DNA of 64,000 bases from Crocinitomicaceae bacterium (GTDB lineage: Bacteria > Bacteroidota > Bacteroidia > Flavobacteriales_D > Crocinitomicaceae): the NCBI GenBank assembly GCA_029252405.1, contig JAQXBM010000098.1, forward strand, positions 47,425-111,424. Direction: 5' to 3'. Below, in pieces: positions 35,601 to 45,359 of this stretch (the first letter of the stretch is position 1; every line of letters begins with the position of its first letter). Position numbers and translations under genes: made by a program. Below the pieces are notes generated by a model, which worked only from the letters and a program-made list of their open reading frames with translations, made no database searches and was not told the DNA's origin.

Positions 35601-37553
35601 ATGCGTTTAATCATTACTTTTTGCCTATTAATGGGAACCTTCTCACTTTCAGCACAATCCATAAGTGGAAACCTGAAATCTGAGTCAACGGAAAATGCCC
35701 TAGGATATGGAAACGTTGATATTTATCAAAACGAGAAACTTGTTGCATCTGTCCTAACAGATAAAAACGGAAATTTCAATGTCGCACTGGATACCGGAAA
35801 CTATCAATGCGTCATCAACTATGCTGATCATTTGCCAATTACTAAAGATATTCGCGTAGAATCAGATGAAGTGGCTGATTTTGAAATGGCCGTTGATCCA
35901 ACGAAACCTGTTGCACCAAAACTGGAAGAGGTTATGGTTGTATTAGAATCGAGAGAACTCGAGTCGATTTCAGTGAAATCCATGAGTGATGTATCCGTGT
36001 CAAGAAGTCCACGAAGATTCCGCGGAAAAAAATCAAAAGCACCTGTTTATTACTCCGAAGGATATTCGAGTAGTTCCACCGCATCAGATTACGATGGCGG
36101 AGGCAGCTTGGGAAGCGAAATGGACTCCCGAAGCGGCGCCTTAACCGCTGGCGAAATCAATGATTATTCGAAATGGAAAATGTGGCAAGATATCTCGGCT
36201 TCTGAGTTGAAATCATTTGCAGATGGTTGGAAGATAGCGCCGAAAGGAAGATATACATTAGAATTGCGCAGTCAGTCAGGATTACCATTGGCAGATGCCG
36301 TTGTGAAGTTGATGGCAAATCGTTCAAAACTGATTTACACGGCACGAACTGATAATACAGGAAAAGCGGAATTGTGGTACACAACGACAGGTCAAAAAGT
36401 TGAGCGATCAGGACTTTCGATGGTTGTGAAATACCAAGGTCAAACAGAAACAGTGAAAAACGTTACGCCTTTTGATGAAGGTGTGAATCACTTAATGATG
36501 GAAGTGGAGTGTTCTGAAATGAACAATGTCGATATCGCTTTTGTGGTTGATGCAACAGGATCAATGGGAGATGAGTTGAACTACTTGAAAGAGGAAATGA
36601 ACGATATCATCTTCAAATCAAAACAAATTAGCTCAACCTTGAACTTTCATTTCGCGAATGTATTCTACCGAGACGAAGGAAGAGAAGAATACTTGACAAA
36701 AAATATGGATTTTGATCGCGTACTGTCGAAATCAGTTCAGTTTATTAACGAACAACGCGCTGGTGGTGGTGGTGATTACGAGGAGGCTGTTGAAGTAGCT
36801 TTGGATTCTGCGATCAACAACTTGAGTTGGAACGAAGAGGCGAGAACGCGAATCATTTTCTTGATTTTGGATGCGCCGCCGCACAATACTGAAGCGAATA
36901 GAACGAAATTGAACAAGTTGATGCGAAAAGCGGCTGAAAAAGGAATTCGAATTGTTCCTGTTGGAGCAAGTGGAATCAATAAATCAACAGAATATTTGAT
37001 GCGTTCAATGGCCATCGCGACGAATGGGACGTACACATTCTTAACCGATCACAGTGGAATTGGGAACTCGCACATCGAGCCAAGTACGGACGAATACGAA
37101 GTGGAAACGTTCAATGATATCCTTGTAAGAATTGTGAAAAGCTACACGTACATGCCAGATTGTGAGCAGAACATTCCAGATTTAGATCTTGACTACCCAG
37201 ATTCTTTGGTGAGTTCAGTTCCAAACATCGACTCACTCGATACAACAACTGCTGAAACGAATCTAAGAGATTCAACCGATATCAACAATCCTGATGTCAA
37301 TGTTCGACCTGAAGTAAAATGGTCTTACTATCCGAACCCAACGAATGGAGTTATCAATGTGAAGGCAGACACGGATATTGAAGAGTTGTTCATTACGGAT
37401 TTAACAGGAAAGCTTCTCCAATCAGTTAAGAAATTGGAAAAGGATCAAGTTTATCGAATAGACTTAAGTCAATACGTAACCGGAATCTACTTGATAAGGT
37501 ACCTGCATGAAGATAAATGGATCTCTGGAAAAGTCGTCCTCCAGCGATATTAG
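35601..37553 (+). CDS. Secreted von Willebrand A protein with T9SS type-A sorting domain
   Basis: 650 residues counted from the ATG that begins a normal signal peptide (MRLIITFCLLMGTFSLSAQ); the frame is open 26 codons further upstream without signal-peptide character. Domains: a carboxypeptidase-regulatory-like beta-sandwich (about 22-100), a Ser/Arg-rich linker, a second beta-sandwich (about 215-300), a vWA domain (about 310-510) with a complete MIDAS start DATGSMGD (Asp317), and a C-terminal sorting domain (YYPNPTNGVINV). Likely a metal-dependent surface binding protein. A hairpin terminator follows. Confidence 0.88.
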   Translation: MRLIITFCLLMGTFSLSAQSISGNLKSESTENALGYGNVDIYQNEKLVASVLTDKNGNFNVALDTGNYQCVINYADHLPITKDIRVESDEVADFEMAVDPTKPVAPKLEEVMVVLESRELESISVKSMSDVSVSRSPRRFRGKKSKAPVYYSEGYSSSSTASDYDGGGSLGSEMDSRSGALTAGEINDYSKWKMWQDISASELKSFADGWKIAPKGRYTLELRSQSGLPLADAVVKLMANRSKLIYTARTDNTGKAELWYTTTGQKVERSGLSMVVKYQGQTETVKNVTPFDEGVNHLMMEVECSEMNNVDIAFVVDATGSMGDELNYLKEEMNDIIFKSKQISSTLNFHFANVFYRDEGREEYLTKNMDFDRVLSKSVQFINEQRAGGGGDYEEAVEVALDSAINNLSWNEEARTRIIFLILDAPPHNTEANRTKLNKLMRKAAEKGIRIVPVGASGINKSTEYLMRSMAIATNGTYTFLTDHSGIGNSHIEPSTDEYEVETFNDILVRIVKSYTYMPDCEQNIPDLDLDYPDSLVSSVPNIDSLDTTTAETNLRDSTDINNPDVNVRPEVKWSYYPNPTNGVINVKADTDIEELFITDLTGKLLQSVKKLEKDQVYRIDLSQYVTGIYLIRYLHEDKWISGKVVLQRY

Positions 37554-37570
37554 GAATAAGCAATAACATG

Positions 37571-37600
37571 GAGGCTGTCTCGAAAGGGATGGCCTCTTTT
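37571..37600 (+). terminator. Terminator between convergent genes
   Basis: GAGGC (37571-37575) pairs with GCCTC (37592-37596), followed by TTTT. The stem is short, with an imperfect interior. Confidence 0.6.
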
Positions 37601-37614
37601 CGTTTGAAAGAATG

Positions 37615-38556
37615 TTATCGAGTCCCTGTTCCCACAGGGCAAGTGGCAAGTGCTGCGTTCGTCAATGTGTAGGGCGTCATTGAGGTGGCCGTGGTAGGAA
37701 CGGTTCCAACAAGTGCCCTCAGTACGAAGGGATATGGAGAATTGTCCGTCACAGGTTCTACTGAAATAAACACATCTTGTCCTGACAAATCAGTTGGGAA
37801 AGTAAATCCAGCTGGAGCATTCTGAACAAAGTCTTCGCCAGGAAAACTTGGAGCCGCTGCTTCGGTTGCACTATACATTGATGAGTTGTCAGGGATTTCC
37901 GCATTTGTAAACTTCCCTGTCGACATTGGAACCCCTCCAATTACCGCCCATCCTTCATACCTCCATCCAGTGGTGAGAGCTGGCAGCTCTAGTTGAGGAG
38001 CTGTTGCACCCGGATTAAAGAACCAAATACCACTAAGATTATCTGTAATTGAGTTCGTAGTTGGAGCATCGATAACGTATTCTCCCTCCGCCAATGAAAG
38101 GTCACTGCCAACTGCTGCATTGTAAGCGATCGTCAAATTCACCGTGTTTCCACTAAAGCCACCACCAAGAATTTTCACGTCACTAGGCGTCGGGTCAGCA
38201 TCTGGGAAAGGCTCAATAGAAATAACGACTATTTGCGCAGATTCGATATCCATCGTATTTCCTGTAAAGGATGTAGTTGACATGTTTCCTGAGGCATCAA
38301 CATCAAATGTTCCAAGACTAATCGCCATGTTGTTGTAGGCAAGCCATGTTTCGTATTTATAATTGGGGCCGAGATCGGGCAGTCCAGTAATGTCGAGTGT
38401 CAAGTCTTTTGTTGCATAAAAACACGATTCGTCATCGGTATCTGTTTCGGAGCTATAATTTACTGCTGCGGGGTCTGTACACCCTTCTTTTTTGCAGGAT
38501 ATTAACGCCGCACTTAGTGCAAATGCGCCAATTAGAATTACGCTTGATCTCTTCAT
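37615..38556 (-). CDS. Lipoprotein with two RskA-like (anti-sigma C-terminal) repeats
   Basis: 313 residues with a lipobox (LISC, Cys21). A Cys-containing CTDPAAVNYSSETDTDDESC segment follows, a known Bacteroidota surface motif. Two homologous beta-sandwich modules come next: one with LDITGLPDLGPNYKYETWLAY and LGTFDVDASGN (about 50-160), the other with GWRYEGWAVIGGVPMSTGKF (about 190-300). The first closely resembles the extracytoplasmic domain of RskA-type anti-sigma factors, but there is no transmembrane helix or sigma-binding domain. Probably an envelope binding protein; function unknown. Confidence 0.78.
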   Translation of the reverse strand: MKRSSVILIGAFALSAALISCKKEGCTDPAAVNYSSETDTDDESCFYATKDLTLDITGLPDLGPNYKYETWLAYNNMAISLGTFDVDASGNMSTTSFTGNTMDIESAQIVVISIEPFPDADPTPSDVKILGGGFSGNTVNLTIAYNAAVGSDLSLAEGEYVIDAPTTNSITDNLSGIWFFNPGATAPQLELPALTTGWRYEGWAVIGGVPMSTGKFTNAEIPDNSSMYSATEAAAPSFPGEDFVQNAPAGFTFPTDLSGQDVFISVEPVTDNSPYPFVLRALVGTVPTTATSMTPYTLTNAALATCPVGTGTR

Positions 38557-38828
38557 GGGAGTTGATTTACATTAAATAGGATCGAGTTCACCTTAGATTC
38601 CTTTCAAATGTGCCTGACCAACAAGCGAATATAAACGCATCATTCGATCGGGTCGCTCAAAATACGCATAAATCAGTGAAGGGTGAAACGAAAAAACGAG
38701 GCTCGATTTTGTGTAAACGTTGTGAAATGCTGCTCGTGATTCTCTTCAGAAAAACTCCAATATTTACCTTGGATTTGCGCCGCTTGAAACTTCGATTCTT
38801 CCGTATAGGTCAATCGACCACAATTCAC
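38557..38828. other. Divergent intergenic region before ileS
   Basis: Holds no convincing gene. A 73-codon GTG frame (38610-38831) lacks a ribosome site, family resemblance or compositional bias and runs into the ileS promoter box. The lipoprotein promoter should be here but no exact TAnnTTTG was found for it. Confidence 0.4.
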
Positions 38829-38836
38829 TAACTTTG
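38829..38836 (+). promoter_or_regulatory. -7 element for ileS
   Basis: TAACTTTG, 21 bases before the ATG at 38858. It is identical to the box before aspartate kinase. A TTG within it (38834) is an in-frame false start. Confidence 0.52.
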
Positions 38837-38857
38837 TCCCTTCAAAATACTGAGAAA

Positions 38858-41800
38858 ATGAGTCAAAAATATCCTACGTACAGCGGATTAAACTTGCCAA
38901 ATGTTGTAAGCCGCGTTTTGGAACAATGGGAAAGCGAGCGCGTTTTTGAGCAATCCGTTGAGAAACGTGAAGGTCAGAAGCCGTTTATTTTCTTCGAAGG
39001 GCCGCCATCAGCAAATGGTCTTCCAGGAATTCACCATGCCATGGGACGTTCGATTAAGGACATTTTTTGTCGCTACAAAACGCTCAAAGGTTTTCAAGTA
39101 AAACGTAAAGCGGGATGGGATACACACGGACTTCCTGTTGAGCTCGGTGTTGAGAAAGAACTCGGAATTACAAAAGAAGATATCGGGAAGAAAATTTCCG
39201 TTGAAGAATACAATGATGCCTGTAAAAAAGCGGTAATGCGCTACACAGACATCTGGAACGACCTTACTCAGAAAATGGGTTATTGGGTCGATACGGATAA
39301 TCCGTACATCACCTACGATTCAAAATACATGGAATCGGTTTGGTGGCTGCTCGGACAATTGTACAACAAAGATTTGATGTACAAAGGATACACAATCCAA
39401 CCGTACTCGCCAAAAGCGGGAACAGGATTGTCGTCGCATGAGATCAATCAACCAGGATGCTACCGCGATGTAACGGATACAACGGTTGTTGCGCAATTCA
39501 AAATGGTCGATGGTCAATCTACTCCATTTGGTGATGGCGAAAAAGGGTCGCTGAGCGGTGCCGAAGTGCACTTTTTAGCTTGGACGACAACTCCATGGAC
39601 GCTTCCATCAAACACTGCATTGACAGTTGGACCGAAAATCGAGTATGTTTTGGTGAAGACATTCAACCAATATACTTTCGAACCAATCAACGTAGTATTG
39701 GCGAAAAACTTGGTGGGGTACCAATTCAAGAAGCCGTATGTTTTAGCTGAATCTGATGAGGATTTTGCGAACTACAAAGAAGGAGACAAGAAGATTCCTT
39801 ACGCGCTTGTTGGTGAGTGCCTTGGTGCTGATTTAGCTGGATTGAAATACGAGCAATTGTTGCCATATGCACTTCCAATGGAGGATGCAGGCAAAGCTTT
39901 CCAAGTCATCATAGGTGATTTTGTAACGACAGAGGACGGTACAGGAATCGTTCACACGGCGCCAACATTTGGTGCGGATGATGCCAAGGTGGCAAAGGAT
40001 GCTGGAGTGCCAGGATTGTTAGTCGAAGACGATAAAGGAAACGCCGTTCCATTGGTTGATTTACAAGGTCGATTCCGAAAGGAAATGGGCGAGTTTGCGG
40101 GAATGTATGTTAAGAACGAATACTACACTGATGGTGAAGCTCCAGATAAATCTGCGGATGTTCAATTGGCGATCAAACTGAAGATCGAAAACAAAGCATT
40201 CCGTGTAGAGAAATATGTTCACAGTTACCCACATTGCTGGAGAACTGACAAGCCAGTTTTATACTATCCACTCGATTCTTGGTTCATCAAGGTGACTGAG
40301 AAACGCGAGCGAATGATGGAATTGAACGATACCATCAACTGGAAACCAGAATCAACAGGAACAGGACGTTTTGGAAAATGGTTGGAAAATGCCAACGATT
40401 GGAACTTGTCGCGTTCGCGCTATTGGGGAATTCCAATTCCGATCTGGAGAACAGAAGAAGGTGACGAGCAAATTTGTATCTCTTCTTCCGAGCAATTGAA
40501 AGCAGAATGTGAGAAGGCGGTTTCCGCTGGTGTGATGGACAAAAACCCATTGGCTGAGTTCGTGGTTGGCGATATGTCAAAAGAGAACTATGCGAAGATC
40601 GATTTGCATAAAAACTATATGGATAATGTGATCTTGGTTTCTCCAAACGGTAAACCGATGAAACGCGAAGCAGATTTGATCGATGTTTGGTTCGATTCAG
40701 GTTCAATGCCTTACGCGCAGTGGCACTATCCATTTGAGAACAAAGAATTGGTTGACAACCGTGAAGGTTATCCTGCTGATTTCATTGCTGAGGGAGTGGA
40801 TCAAACACGTGGGTGGTTCTATACTTTGCACGCCATTGCGACAATGGTATTCGATTCTGTGGCTTACAAAAACGTCGTTTCGAACGGATTAGTTTTGGAT
40901 AAGAACGGATTGAAAATGTCGAAGCGTTTAGGAAATGGAGTTGATCCATTTGAGACCTTGAATAAATACGGAGCGGATGCAACGCGTTGGTACATGATCA
41001 CGAATGCTCAACCTTGGGACAACCTCAAGTTTGACGTAGATGGAATCGCTGAAGTACAACGTAAATTCTTCGGAACATTATACAACACCTACTCATTCTT
41101 CGCGCTGTATGCGAACATTGATGGCTTCGATGTCACGCAACATAAATGCGATTACAAAACAGAAATCGATGGTTGGGTATTGTCGAAATTGAATTCATTG
41201 GTTGCCGATGTGGATGAAGCATTTGCAGCATTCGAACCAACAAAAGCGGGTCGTTTAATTCAAGAATTTGTAGGAGATCACTTGTCGAACTGGTACGTAC
41301 GTTTGTGTAGAAAACGTTTCTGGGTAGGCGATATGACTGAAGACAAAATCGCTGCATATCAAACATTGCATACTTGTTTGAATACGATTGCAATCATTGG
41401 TTCTCCAATCGCGCCGTTCTTCTTGGATCAATTGTACCAAGATTTGAATGGAACAAAGGAATCTGTTCACTTGACGGATTATCCTCAAGTAGATACTGAT
41501 TGCGTGAACAAAGAGTTGGAGGCACAAATGCAAATTGCTCAGCGAACGTCCTCAATGGTGCTCGGATTGCGTAAGAAAGAAAACTTGCGTGTTCGTCAGC
41601 CACTTCAGAAAATCATGGTTCCAGCCTTGGACGATACCTTCGCGGCGAATTTATTGCACGTGAAAGAATTGATCCTGGCAGAGGTAAACGTGAAAGAATT
41701 GGAATTGCTCGGACAGGACAACGATGTGTTGGTGAAATCAATCAAGCCAAACTTCAAAACGATTGGACCGAAATACGGAAAGCAAATGAAATCGATCGCT

Positions 41801-42256
41801 GCCTTGGTGAGAGAGTTCACTGCGGATGATATTTCTTCGGTTGAAGCCAACGAAGGTTGGAGTGGAGAAGTGGATGGCGTTGCGGTTGAATTAGACATGA
41901 ACGATTTTGATATCGTAGCACAAGATATCCCGGGATGGACGGTAAGTTCTGATGGGAATTTGACTGTTGCCTTGGATGTGACACTTTCGGAAGAATTGAA
42001 ATCAGAAGGAATTGCGCGTGAATTGGTGAACAGAGTTCAAAACTTGCGTAAAGATTCTGGATTGGAAGTAACGGATCGCATCCTCTTGAAAGTTGATACG
42101 AACGAACTCGTTCAAAACGCCATTATTGCCAACAAGGATTACGTTTGCAACGAAGTATTGGCGAATGATGTTCGATTTGAGGCATTGGGCGGAGAAGCCT
42201 TGGTAACTGATTTGGTCGAAGCGGAAGACGCGAAGATTGGATTGGTGAAGGCATAG
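38858..42256 (+). CDS. ileS: Isoleucyl-tRNA synthetase
   Basis: Charges tRNA-Ile. 1132 residues, class Ia. The N-terminal catalytic signature is SANGLPGIHHAMGRSIKD (the HIGH region, with the first His replaced as is usual in this group). WDTHGLPVE is present, and the CP1 editing domain carries the WTTTPWTLPSNTAL segment. KMSKR appears in LKMSKRLGNGVDPFE, and an anticodon-binding and C-terminal domain follow. The long, eukaryote-like (type 2) form is normal for Bacteroidota. The ATG at 38858 is chosen over an upstream TTG inside the promoter. Confidence 0.97.
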   Translation: MSQKYPTYSGLNLPNVVSRVLEQWESERVFEQSVEKREGQKPFIFFEGPPSANGLPGIHHAMGRSIKDIFCRYKTLKGFQVKRKAGWDTHGLPVELGVEKELGITKEDIGKKISVEEYNDACKKAVMRYTDIWNDLTQKMGYWVDTDNPYITYDSKYMESVWWLLGQLYNKDLMYKGYTIQPYSPKAGTGLSSHEINQPGCYRDVTDTTVVAQFKMVDGQSTPFGDGEKGSLSGAEVHFLAWTTTPWTLPSNTALTVGPKIEYVLVKTFNQYTFEPINVVLAKNLVGYQFKKPYVLAESDEDFANYKEGDKKIPYALVGECLGADLAGLKYEQLLPYALPMEDAGKAFQVIIGDFVTTEDGTGIVHTAPTFGADDAKVAKDAGVPGLLVEDDKGNAVPLVDLQGRFRKEMGEFAGMYVKNEYYTDGEAPDKSADVQLAIKLKIENKAFRVEKYVHSYPHCWRTDKPVLYYPLDSWFIKVTEKRERMMELNDTINWKPESTGTGRFGKWLENANDWNLSRSRYWGIPIPIWRTEEGDEQICISSSEQLKAECEKAVSAGVMDKNPLAEFVVGDMSKENYAKIDLHKNYMDNVILVSPNGKPMKREADLIDVWFDSGSMPYAQWHYPFENKELVDNREGYPADFIAEGVDQTRGWFYTLHAIATMVFDSVAYKNVVSNGLVLDKNGLKMSKRLGNGVDPFETLNKYGADATRWYMITNAQPWDNLKFDVDGIAEVQRKFFGTLYNTYSFFALYANIDGFDVTQHKCDYKTEIDGWVLSKLNSLVADVDEAFAAFEPTKAGRLIQEFVGDHLSNWYVRLCRKRFWVGDMTEDKIAAYQTLHTCLNTIAIIGSPIAPFFLDQLYQDLNGTKESVHLTDYPQVDTDCVNKELEAQMQIAQRTSSMVLGLRKKENLRVRQPLQKIMVPALDDTFAANLLHVKELILAEVNVKELELLGQDNDVLVKSIKPNFKTIGPKYGKQMKSIAALVREFTADDISSVEANEGWSGEVDGVAVELDMNDFDIVAQDIPGWTVSSDGNLTVALDVTLSEELKSEGIARELVNRVQNLRKDSGLEVTDRILLKVDTNELVQNAIIANKDYVCNEVLANDVRFEALGGEALVTDLVEAEDAKIGLVKA

Positions 42257-42267
42257 ATTATTGAATT

Positions 42268-42337
42268 CGGGGTTCGAGAGCCTCACCCCTCAATAAACCG
42301 TAAGGAAGTCGTGGAGGGGTGAGGCTCTCGAACCCCG
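42268..42337. repeat. Long perfect hairpin element, copy 1 (also terminator after ileS)
   Basis: A perfect 24-bp inverted repeat, arms 42268-42291 and 42314-42337, with a 22-base loop; the arms read CGGGGTTCGAGAGCC inward. It is preceded by TAGATTATT and followed by CTTTATTT. The arms are far longer than needed for a terminator. A related element with the same loop length lies at 44011-44052, on the other side of the next gene. Confidence 0.85.
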
Positions 42338-42398
42338 CTTTATTTCCAACGTTCATCGTTTAATCTGCGTTTTAAAGGGACAAACCAAACCAGGTACC

Positions 42399-43994
42399 AT
42401 GAAACACCTTCTATTCGTCATATTCCTTTCTTTAGGAGCTTTTGCCAATGCGCAAGACACCACGTTTTCGATAATTTACGAACCCTGGAACGGAACCTTA
42501 TCCTATAATTATGTTCCCGTAACGGACGCTGATGTGGTTTGGGATGAAGGTCTAATTACCTCTGGGGTAATTGCCTTTCAACGAAGAACATTTTTAGCTC
42601 GAATTGATTCAAATGGAAATCTTTTATGGCAAAATTAATTTGGAGCCAACTGGGCTGACAACGACATGGAGGTAAATGAAGTAATAACTACATCTGATTC
42701 AAACTTCGTGGCTGTAGGGAAATTGCGTGACTCCATATCGGGAGACTTCTATCCATTTTGCATGAAGTTAGACGGTGATGGTGATACTCTTTGGACGAGA
42801 TCATTTGAGATAACGAATCAGAGTGTCGGGGATTTTGGTTCGGAGCAGGAGAGAAATGGACATGTCGTCGAGACAAACGACTCCATGATTTTAGTAGGGT
42901 TCCATCATCTTTCATTTACGCTTTCCACGTCGGATCCTGACCAATTCTGCCTGGTGAAAATGACACCGAACGGCAATGTTTTACGGTCGAAATCTTATTC
43001 TGCGTTAAATGAATTTCAGCTTACAGGAATTCAGCAAGCATTGGATAGTTCCATCTATTTAGTTGGTAGAGCTCGAGGCTCACAAATAGATGGATATTTG
43101 GTCAACCTTTCCGAATCAGGGCAGATCAATTGGACGAAACGATACAATGGCGTTGAATTGATGGACATAGAAACAGATAGTTCTGGTGTATACCTTGGTT
43201 GGGCGAATTACTCGAGCCAATCTGGGGTAATGAAAGTTTCCCTCAATGGTGATCAAATCAGACGAATTGATCATTACCTTCCAATTTCAGGTGATTTACC
43301 AGAGGTAAGTATAACCAGAAGATCGAATGGAAACATTCTTTCATGTCCTGAAGCACCTCCGTTTGATAATTTTTTTGGAGGTTTTGTTGAGATGGACGAT
43401 AGCCTCAATTTGTTGTCATCCTACGAAGTGTACATGATGATGGATCAATTGCTTTCCATTCCAAATAAAGGAGTGTATGCGATTGGATTTGGACCTCTTT
43501 ACGTCATCAAAGCTGGGGACGAAGAAATGGGGGTAATTCGCTTCGATTCCTTAATGAATGTTTCGGAATGTAGTTACACTAATCCCATGGGGATAAGCGA
43601 AGAAGTTGCTCTTACAACTGGAACGCCAGTGTTTTCTCAGTCATTTTCTGATTCTGTTATTCTACCCAACTTGCCAATTCAATACGAAACAAGAGGCTTC
43701 ATTTCTGAAGATGGTTGCGTTACTTTCTTAGGATCAGTAGACGAAATCGAAGGAACCTGGAACGAAACAGTTTCACCAAATCCATCGCCTGGTGAATTCA
43801 AAATTGACTGGAACGAATACCGTAATGCAGAAATTGTGATTTACAATGCAATCGGCAAGGAAGTTTTTCGATCAAGAGCTCGCAGTTCGTTCATGGAAAT
43901 CGATCTCCAATCTGAACAAGATGGAATCTATTACTATCGTTTAACGGATGAAAACGGAAGTCAAAGCAATGGTAAATTGATTTTGATGAGGTAG
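42399..43994 (+). pseudogene. T9SS cargo gene interrupted by an in-frame TAA
   Basis: One continuous reading frame of 532 codons broken only by TAA at 42636-42638. The first part has a signal peptide (MKHLLFVIFLSLGAFANAQ) and ends ...NGNLLWQN. The frame resumes with FGANWADNDMEVNEV and runs through propeller-like repeats (DGDTLWTRSFEI, ESGQINWTKRYNG) to a type-A sorting domain (VSPNPSPGEFKI). The repeat pattern 'LW...fG' spans the stop, so a Tyr codon (TAT or TAC) was probably changed. Without readthrough the main part lacks its export signal. It is flanked by two related hairpins. Confidence 0.8.
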
Positions 43995-44010
43995 ATTATT
44001 TCGGGATTGA

Positions 44011-44052
44011 CTCAGCCCTCGTGAAATCCTAAAGAAAACACTGAGGGCTGAG
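44011..44052. repeat. Hairpin element, copy 2
   Basis: Arms CTCAGCCCTC (44011-44020) and GAGGGCTGAG (44043-44052) with a 22-base loop; an outer CGGG/CCCG pair lies at 44002 and 44063. The TAGATTATT before it and the loop length match copy 1 at 42268-42337. It also lies between convergent genes and could terminate both. Confidence 0.75.
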
Positions 44053-44071
44053 GATCTAGAAGCCCGTTCTT

Positions 44072-44521
44072 TCATTCTTCCACAGTAATTACAATCGTGA
44101 AATCATCTTCCAAATCGCCTCGAAAGTAGTGTTCGGCGTAAATTTCATACGTTCCTGCTTTCTTCGCATCAAAAATGAAGTACTTCGTTGCTGAATCTCC
44201 ACCGCTCATTTCTGCACGTTCTTCATCATCATATTCGATGAAACTTTCGACGAGAGGCAAAGCTTCGCTATTAGAACTATAGGCCGAAGCAGAGTAACCA
44301 ACCGATCCGTGAACACTGGTCGAGTATCTCAATTGTTGTCCAACTTGAACCGTATGTTTCCCGCGAAGTCCATTGATCTCCACGATGTTCTTTTTTCGTT
44401 TTTGCACTGGCTTTTTTTCTTTGATTGTTTCATGATTTACAACCGAAGATACTGCTTGTGATTCATTCATGTTGATCCCTGCCGTCATGAGAAATGCTAA
44501 AAGTGTGATTGAATAATACAT
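44072..44521 (-). CDS. Secreted chagasin-like (I42) domain protein
   Basis: 149 residues with a signal peptide (to about 22), a Lys-rich linker and one beta-sandwich domain (about 50-149). The ending pattern FDAKKAGTYEIYAEHYFRGDLEDDFTIVITVEE matches chagasin-type cysteine-protease inhibitors ('F.A...G...i...y.R......f.v.i.v'), as does TVQVGQQLRY. The usual NPTTGY loop is not obvious (GSVGYSASAY instead), so inhibitor activity is doubtful. It converges on the broken T9SS gene. Confidence 0.6.
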   Translation of the reverse strand: MYYSITLLAFLMTAGINMNESQAVSSVVNHETIKEKKPVQKRKKNIVEINGLRGKHTVQVGQQLRYSTSVHGSVGYSASAYSSNSEALPLVESFIEYDDEERAEMSGGDSATKYFIFDAKKAGTYEIYAEHYFRGDLEDDFTIVITVEE

Positions 44522-44708
44522 AGGCTCAAATTTTAATGTTTGTATTGAGCTGTACAGAAGGGTTGAGTTATTCGTTCAGCGGAAATTGCGTGTTAACGAT
44601 TGTTTAACAAATTGTCCCGCATCTTTTTCAACTCAATCCTGCCTCAAATTGCAGGTTTGCAACCTTTTTAGGATAAATCGGTATATTTAATCTACTAACA
44701 CATGACCT

Positions 44709-45167
44709 ATGAAATGTCCAGAAGAAGATGGTTTATATCAAGAATTAGAGAAGTAGATATTTTTCATAATTGCTAAAAAGCATCGCTACACAGCTTGGAA
44801 AAACGTGACGCGCGTTGTCTTGCTCATTGCTTCAGCATTGATAACACTCATATCTGGTTGGGACGCCACGCAGACAGATAGAGTTTCAACCGTCATATCC
44901 AGGTCTGAGTTTACTGATGTTCATATGGTTTTGATATTAAGTACGTTCGTGACATTCGTCACAGCCATGGAAGCATTTTTTAAGTACACGGACAAATCGA
45001 ATACATATACCTTAATGACCTACGAATTTCGCTCGTTAAAGCGCAGAATGTGTTATGATTTTGAGAAAGATCTTGAGTTATACGCAGCGAACAAAGATGA
45101 CTATTTCAAAGAGTATCAAGAAATCCTGAGATCACAAAAGGATCTGATTGACGATTCGAACGAATGA
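44709..45167 (+). pseudogene. SLATT-like two-helix membrane protein interrupted by an in-frame TAG
   Basis: The frame starting ATG at 44709 (MKCPEEDGLYQELEK) meets TAG at 44754-44756, then continues open for 16 codons to a GTG at 44805 and 120 further residues. The main part has two transmembrane helices (about VVLLIASALITLISGW and VHMVLILSTFVTFVTAME) and then a charged helical tail with YTLMTYEFRSLKRRM and FKEYQEILRSQKDLIDD. This layout resembles SLATT/DUF4231 two-helix proteins, often effectors in nucleotide-signal defence systems; the family call is tentative. Restart at the GTG would give a protein without the N-terminal helix. It ends 4 bases from the convergent cyclase remnant. Confidence 0.55.
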
Positions 45168-45171
45168 TCTT

Positions 45172-45359
45172 TTAATCGAGCAGGTACATTTTCTTCTTGC
45201 CCTTTCCTTTCACGTCAATTTCACCGCGATATGTGCATGCATGTTGGTCTTTCACGAGCAAGTACGTTTCTTCAGAAAGATTCACTCTTCCTACTACGCC
45301 ATTGGATTCTACGCGTGACGCCATGTTCACAGTGTCTCCCCAAATGTCGTATTGAAATT
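45172..45359 (-). pseudogene. 3' remnant of a class III adenylate/guanylate cyclase
   Basis: The last 62 codons of a class III cyclase catalytic domain, containing [31 protein letters not shown] and [20 protein letters not shown], with its own TAA stop. [12 protein letters not shown] is the diagnostic motif with the transition-state residues. The upstream coding part is cut off exactly at the end of the IS3 element (45360), and no cyclase coding is found on the other side of the element. The family was not recognised as an intact gene anywhere in this window. Confidence 0.88.

Noticed and set aside
38610..38831. 73-codon GTG frame before ileS
   Set aside because: No family resemblance, no ribosome site, and it runs into the ileS promoter box; probably chance.
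42268..42337. tRNA gene suggested by GGTTCGA
   Set aside because: The bases form a perfect hairpin with no cloverleaf or acceptor pairing.
44709..45359. A Pycsar-type defence system
   Set aside because: Genes are convergent, the cyclase is only a fragment with the canonical adenylate-cyclase motif, and the membrane protein has no nucleotide-binding domain.
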